8,571 nucleotides of DNA from Microbacteriaceae bacterium UBA6152 (GTDB lineage: Bacteria; Actinomycetota; Actinomycetes; Actinomycetales; Microbacteriaceae). The position numbers and the translations under genes are program-made. Under the pieces are notes generated by a model that worked only from the letters and a program-made list of their open reading frames with translations, ran no database searches and had not been told where the DNA came from. Numbering within the stretch: the first letter of the stretch is position 1; each line of letters begins with the position of its first letter. This document shows positions 6,230 to 8,571 of this stretch, in pieces. The stretch is from positions 2,016 through 10,586 of the forward strand of contig DIUS01000077.1 of the NCBI GenBank assembly GCA_002423075.1, in the 5' to 3' direction.

Positions 6230-6498
6230 AGATCGTCACGATCTGCGGTGCCGGCATCGGCTCAAGCGGCATCCTCAAGGTGAACGCCGAGCGGGTGCTG
6301 CAGCGGCTCGGGCTCACGGCCACCGTGGTCGCCGCCGACATCGCCTCGGTCGGCCGGGTCGCCGCCGATGCGCAGGTCATTCTCACGAGCGCAGAATTCG
6401 TCGAGGCTATCGGCCCCACGCGCGCCGACGTAGTCGTCATCGAGAACTACTTCGACACCGGCGAGCTCTCGACGAAGCTCGAGGCCGCGATCGGCTGA
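6226..6498 (+). CDS. PTS EIIB component, ascorbate (UlaB/SgaB) type
   Basis: A 90-residue cytosolic EIIB that takes phosphate from EIIA on a cysteine and normally hands it to the sugar in the EIIC channel. The start is GTG 6226, within a GTGA overlap of the EIIA stop, with GGAGG at 6212-6216 and 9 nt spacing. The N-terminal strand and P-loop-like KIVTICGAGIGSS carry the phospho-cysteine C7; UlaB has the corresponding CGNGQGSS. The rest alternates strands and helices as expected for the lactose/ascorbate EIIB fold, and the length agrees with the family (about 90-100). It is the last plus-strand gene: the partner EIIC (UlaA-like) that usually adjoins is absent, and the next gene is on the opposite strand. 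The 60-bp gap after it contains only weak pairings. Confidence 0.9.
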   Translation: MKIVTICGAGIGSSGILKVNAERVLQRLGLTATVVAADIASVGRVAADAQVILTSAEFVEAIGPTRADVVVIENYFDTGELSTKLEAAIG

Positions 6499-6558
6499 GT
6501 GCCGGTCTCCGGATGCTCGCAGACGGCCTCGCTCGCCGCGGGTCTCGGCGGCACTGGG
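6499..6558. other. Convergent gap between PTS EIIB and membrane-protein operon
   Basis: Sixty bases separate the two stop codons. AGTGCCG (6498-6504) can pair with CGGCACT (6549-6555), and GCCGC (6535-6539) with GCGGC (6548-6552), but these compete with each other and no T run follows on either strand. I see no convincing intrinsic terminator and no small gene here. Confidence 0.4.
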
Positions 6559-7197
6559 TCAGTGTTGCCCGGCCGGCCCGTTCAACGGGTCGTGCCCGCC
6601 CGAGGTGCGCCTGCCCATAAGCAGGGCGACGCCGACACCGAGCGCACTGAGCGGTGCGATGAACGGGGCAAACGAGAATAGCGCGAGCGCCACGAGTACC
6701 CCGACACCCACTGCCACCGCCCACCGACGGCCGGTACTGGCGGCATTCTGCGCAAGTGGGAGGACACCCCATGCCGCGAACGCGGCCGCGACGCCCGTGG
6801 TCGCAAGCAACAGGTAGGCCGGCAGTTGCGGGCCGAGACCGAGGTGAGACCACACATGCACGGGCGCTGCCACGATCTCGGGCACGAGCGCAAGTGGACG
6901 GATGAGCAGCGCGGCGTAGGCGGCGGCCATCGACCACGCTGGCACGGCGCGTGCTCCGATGATCGCGTGCACCGCGTACAAGAGCGGAAGGAATCCGAGG
7001 AAGGCGAGAATGTTGCCCCCCAGGAACCAGCGCACGAGCGTCACCTGATCGATCTCCTCGGAGAAGATCGACGGGATGACCACGGCCCCGATGAACATCA
7101 TCGCGAGGGCGAGGCCTGCCGCCACGACGCCCGCCGTGCGCGACGGTGCGGCCGCGAGCCGGTCGAGCGTTCCGCCCGAGCTGGAGGGGTCGGTCAT
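6559..7197 (-). CDS. Unassigned membrane protein, about 6 TM helices (212 aa)
   Basis: I do not recognise a family. ATG 7197 overlaps the stop of the upstream 421-aa gene (ATGA), and AAAGG sits 7 nt before it, so the start is well supported. After a polar 20-residue start beginning MTDPSSSGG there are about six hydrophobic segments at roughly 22-44, 58-82, 88-108, 125-147, 158-176 and 178-195, then a short hydrophilic C-terminus. The first loop is acidic (SEEIDQVTLVRWFLGGN, 46-62), and a PVHVWSHLGLGP motif (112-123) lies between TM3 and TM4. No catalytic pattern or signal-peptide cleavage site is evident. Coupling to the upstream gene suggests the two proteins act together. An open frame continues N-terminally to 7692 but only as a shadow of the other gene. 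Role unknown. Confidence 0.8.
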   Translation of the reverse strand: MTDPSSSGGTLDRLAAAPSRTAGVVAAGLALAMMFIGAVVIPSIFSEEIDQVTLVRWFLGGNILAFLGFLPLLYAVHAIIGARAVPAWSMAAAYAALLIRPLALVPEIVAAPVHVWSHLGLGPQLPAYLLLATTGVAAAFAAWGVLPLAQNAASTGRRWAVAVGVGVLVALALFSFAPFIAPLSALGVGVALLMGRRTSGGHDPLNGPAGQH

Positions 7198-8459
7198 GCG
7201 CGTACCTTTCGACGGAGTGCTATGAGTGTCGTGATGACACCGATGAAGGCGAGCGGCAGAGCACCCGTCGGCACGAGCACGAGCAGCCAGGTGAGCGCGG
7301 CGGTCGTGCCGAGCATGACGCGGCCGAGGGTCGTGGCGCGCGGCGCGAGCAGGGCGGCCGCGTACCCGATGGCGAGTGACTGCACGATGACGGCGCCGAA
7401 GTAGACCGGCTGCACGGGCGCCGTGAGCACGGCGAGCGAGGCCGCGATGAGCATCCCGCTTGTGACGGTGAGTGCGTACCGCGCGGTCGACGCGACCCGC
7501 AGCAGCAGCGCCGCCTGCCACAGCAGCGGCACGACGCCGAAGGCGACAGCGGCGTAGCCCGTGCCGACGATGCCGACCACCGGGAGAGTCCCGAGCTCGC
7601 CGAGCGTCGCGCCGACGGCCCAGGCGACGGCGACGATGAAGACAGCCGCGACGCCGAGCCAGATCGTCAGGCTGCGCTCCCGTGCCGACCACGGCAGCGT
7701 CGGGCGCGGTGCCCGCGGGGTCGGCGGGCGGCCCGGCAGACCCGAGACGCCGATGCCGCGACCGGCGTCACCCTCCTGCGCAATGCGCTCGGCCTCCAGT
7801 GCGTGCCGGAAGGCAAGGTCGGCCTCGACCCGGAGGCCGTGCACGCGATCGAGCGTGGCGAGCAGCATGACCCCGGCCATGATGAACATGGGCGAGACGC
7901 CAGCGACCATGAAAGGCAGCGCAATGCCTGCTCCGCCGATGCCGGCCCAGACGTGCGCCGCCATGACGTCGACATACGGGCGAATGAGCACGGCAGTGGA
8001 TGCTGCTGCCGCGGCCGTCGCGAGCGCCGCACCGGTGCCGACGGGAATGTCGATGAGTCCGATCGGCCGATCGGGCCCGGCGGCGATGAGGGCGAGCACC
8101 GCGACGGCCGAGAGCGCCCCGGCCACGGCCATGACGCTCGCCGAGACCGCAGCGACGCGCGAGAGCGGGTCGGGCTCGCGGCGCATCCAGAGCACGGCGA
8201 GACCGATGGCGGCGAGCACCACGGCGATCGTCGTCGGCAACGACTGCAGCGCACTGAGGCGTTGCGCGTCGGCGAGCCACTCGGCGTCGCCGAAGATGCC
8301 CCCATCACCCGGGCCCGCGGGCGGATCGGGGAGCGAGAAGACGCCGAACTGCCCGAGGAGTCTGCCCGTGGCCCAGATGGCCACGGAGGCGAACCACAGC
8401 AGGGCGACGGGCCTCGGCAGCAGCGGTCTCCGCGGCGCGAGGGAAGTCGGGTCGGTCAC
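7194..8459 (-). CDS. Unassigned polytopic membrane protein, about 11-12 TM helices (421 aa)
   Basis: Not recognised as any known transporter or enzyme. The GTG start at 8459 gives MTDPTSLAPRR; AGGGTGGGAG lies close upstream, and a -10-like TAGGGT 6 nt upstream suggests a leaderless or very short-leader transcript. Hydrophobic stretches fall at about 17-38, 74-92, 103-127, 139-158, 163-187, 190-204, then 264-285, 292-318, 328-346, 351-371, 379-395 and 398-415, ending in a basic tail (RRKVRA). Between the two halves is a hydrophilic section (about 205-262): first a charged helix (DRVHGLRVEADLAFRHALEAERIAQEGD), then a Gly/Pro/Arg-rich linker. The two halves, each of about six helices, could reflect an internal duplication, but I see no clear sequence repeat. 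It is co-transcribed with the 212-aa membrane protein. The Ala/Val/Leu-rich composition makes homology hard to judge by eye. Confidence 0.82.
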   Translation of the reverse strand: MTDPTSLAPRRPLLPRPVALLWFASVAIWATGRLLGQFGVFSLPDPPAGPGDGGIFGDAEWLADAQRLSALQSLPTTIAVVLAAIGLAVLWMRREPDPLSRVAAVSASVMAVAGALSAVAVLALIAAGPDRPIGLIDIPVGTGAALATAAAAASTAVLIRPYVDVMAAHVWAGIGGAGIALPFMVAGVSPMFIMAGVMLLATLDRVHGLRVEADLAFRHALEAERIAQEGDAGRGIGVSGLPGRPPTPRAPRPTLPWSARERSLTIWLGVAAVFIVAVAWAVGATLGELGTLPVVGIVGTGYAAVAFGVVPLLWQAALLLRVASTARYALTVTSGMLIAASLAVLTAPVQPVYFGAVIVQSLAIGYAAALLAPRATTLGRVMLGTTAALTWLLVLVPTGALPLAFIGVITTLIALRRKVRA

Positions 8460-8465
8460 TCTCCC

Positions 8466-8471
8466 ACCCTA
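8466..8471 (-). promoter_or_regulatory. Putative -10 box of the membrane-protein operon
   Basis: On the minus strand TAGGGT (8471 to 8466) fits TANNNT and lies 6 nt before GTG 8459, so transcription would begin about at the start codon. A TTGCGT (minus strand, 8492-8487) 15 bp upstream is only a marginal -35. The box sits at the edge of the repeat-rich intergenic region, so a regulator binding there could control it. Confidence 0.4.
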
Positions 8472-8526
8472 TGCGCGCCCGCGTGTACGCAACTCAGGCT
8501 GAGACGACCGATGTGCGCCCGTGTAC
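8471..8526 (+). repeat. Direct repeat with 40-bp offset in the same intergenic region
   Basis: ATGCGCGCCCGCGTGTAC (8471-8488) recurs as ATGTGCGCCCGTGTAC (8511-8526), with one mismatch and one 2-nt gap. The first copy touches the -10 box of the 421-aa gene and runs into the left arm of the inverted repeat; the second lies in the loop between the arms. The overlap of direct and inverted repeats suggests repeated binding sites or local duplication. Confidence 0.6.
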
Positions 8527-8566
8527 CGTCACATCTCGTCTCTCATCCTGAGTTGCGAACACACGC
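8481..8566. repeat. Long imperfect inverted repeat upstream of the membrane-protein operon
   Basis: The left arm (8481-8507) and right arm (8536-8566) are near reverse complements. They share an exact 11-bp core, CGCAACTCAGG at 8488-8498 against CCTGAGTTGCG at 8547-8557, flanked by matching GCGTGT/ACACGC and TGAG/CTCA plus ACGA/TCGT with small indels. Between them GATGTG (8510-8515) pairs with CACATC (8530-8535), so the whole can fold into one long hairpin or cruciform. Each arm also carries its own palindrome: CTCAGGCTGAG (8493-8503) and CTCATCCTGAG (8542-8552). The left arm covers the -35 region of the 421-aa gene. It could be a two-site operator, a terminator for a gene outside the window, or a small dispersed palindromic element. 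Confidence 0.75.
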
Positions 8567-8571
8567 GGCGG

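Noticed and set aside
6553..6590. Small palindromes (ACTG-GGT-CAGT, CCCGTT-C-AACGGG) near the end of the 212-aa gene
   Set aside because: They are short or lie in coding sequence, lack T runs, and are expected by chance at this GC content.
7198..7692. N-terminal extension of the 212-aa membrane protein to 7692
   Set aside because: The added residues are Arg-rich shadow of the upstream gene; ATG 7197 has a ribosome site and ATGA coupling.
7561..8502. 313-codon plus-strand open frame opposite the 421-aa membrane protein
   Set aside because: It is Ser/Thr/Ala/Pro/Met-rich low-complexity translation; the minus frame has clean TM periodicity, a coupled partner gene and a promoter.
8460..8571. 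Possible tRNA, CRISPR or riboswitch at the right edge
   Set aside because: No cloverleaf arms with a TTC loop, no regularly spaced repeat-spacer units, and transcription of the 421-aa gene appears to begin at its start codon, leaving no leader for a riboswitch.

Overview
The window is high-GC DNA with tightly packed genes, GTGA/ATGA stop-start overlaps and GTG starts. Together with an actinobacterial-style cytidine deaminase and adenosine deaminase, this points to an actinomycete, most likely a Microbacteriaceae-type genome. That placement is an inference from protein style; no rRNA or other marker is present.

Layout. (1) Positions 1-3535, plus strand: the distal part of a nucleoside uptake and salvage operon. 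It holds the 3' part of a first ABC permease, a complete second permease, cytidine deaminase (cdd) and thymidine/pyrimidine-nucleoside phosphorylase (deoA), each overlapping the next. The ATPase and the BMP-type binding lipoprotein expected for this transporter would lie left of the window. (2) 3536-3592: convergent spacer with two perfect hairpins. (3) 3593-4546, minus strand: an inosine-uridine type nucleoside hydrolase. (4) 4547-4661: a 115-bp divergent promoter region. (5) 4662-6498, plus strand: adenosine deaminase (add), ATGA-coupled to an ascorbate-type PTS EIIA, which is GTGA-coupled to an EIIB. No EIIC membrane subunit is present. (6) 6499-6558: convergent gap. (7) 6559-8459, minus strand: two ATGA-coupled multi-pass membrane proteins that I cannot assign. 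(8) 8460-8571: intergenic region with a long imperfect inverted repeat plus a direct repeat, next to the promoter of the membrane-protein pair.

How it works together. The ABC permeases import nucleosides. Cdd deaminates cytidine and deoxycytidine to uridine and deoxyuridine. DeoA cleaves pyrimidine nucleosides with phosphate. The hydrolase cleaves nucleosides with water, and Add converts adenosine to inosine, a likely hydrolase substrate. The window is therefore a nucleoside scavenging island. The PTS EIIA-EIIB pair fused translationally to add is the least explained part of it.

No clear candidate for a wholly new system was found. The points most worth a second look are the EIIA/EIIB pair without EIIC behind add, the repeat-rich intergenic region at the right edge, a shared TAGGNT-(6-7 nt)-RTG arrangement in front of all three operon-leading genes (possible leaderless transcripts), and the unassigned membrane-protein pair.
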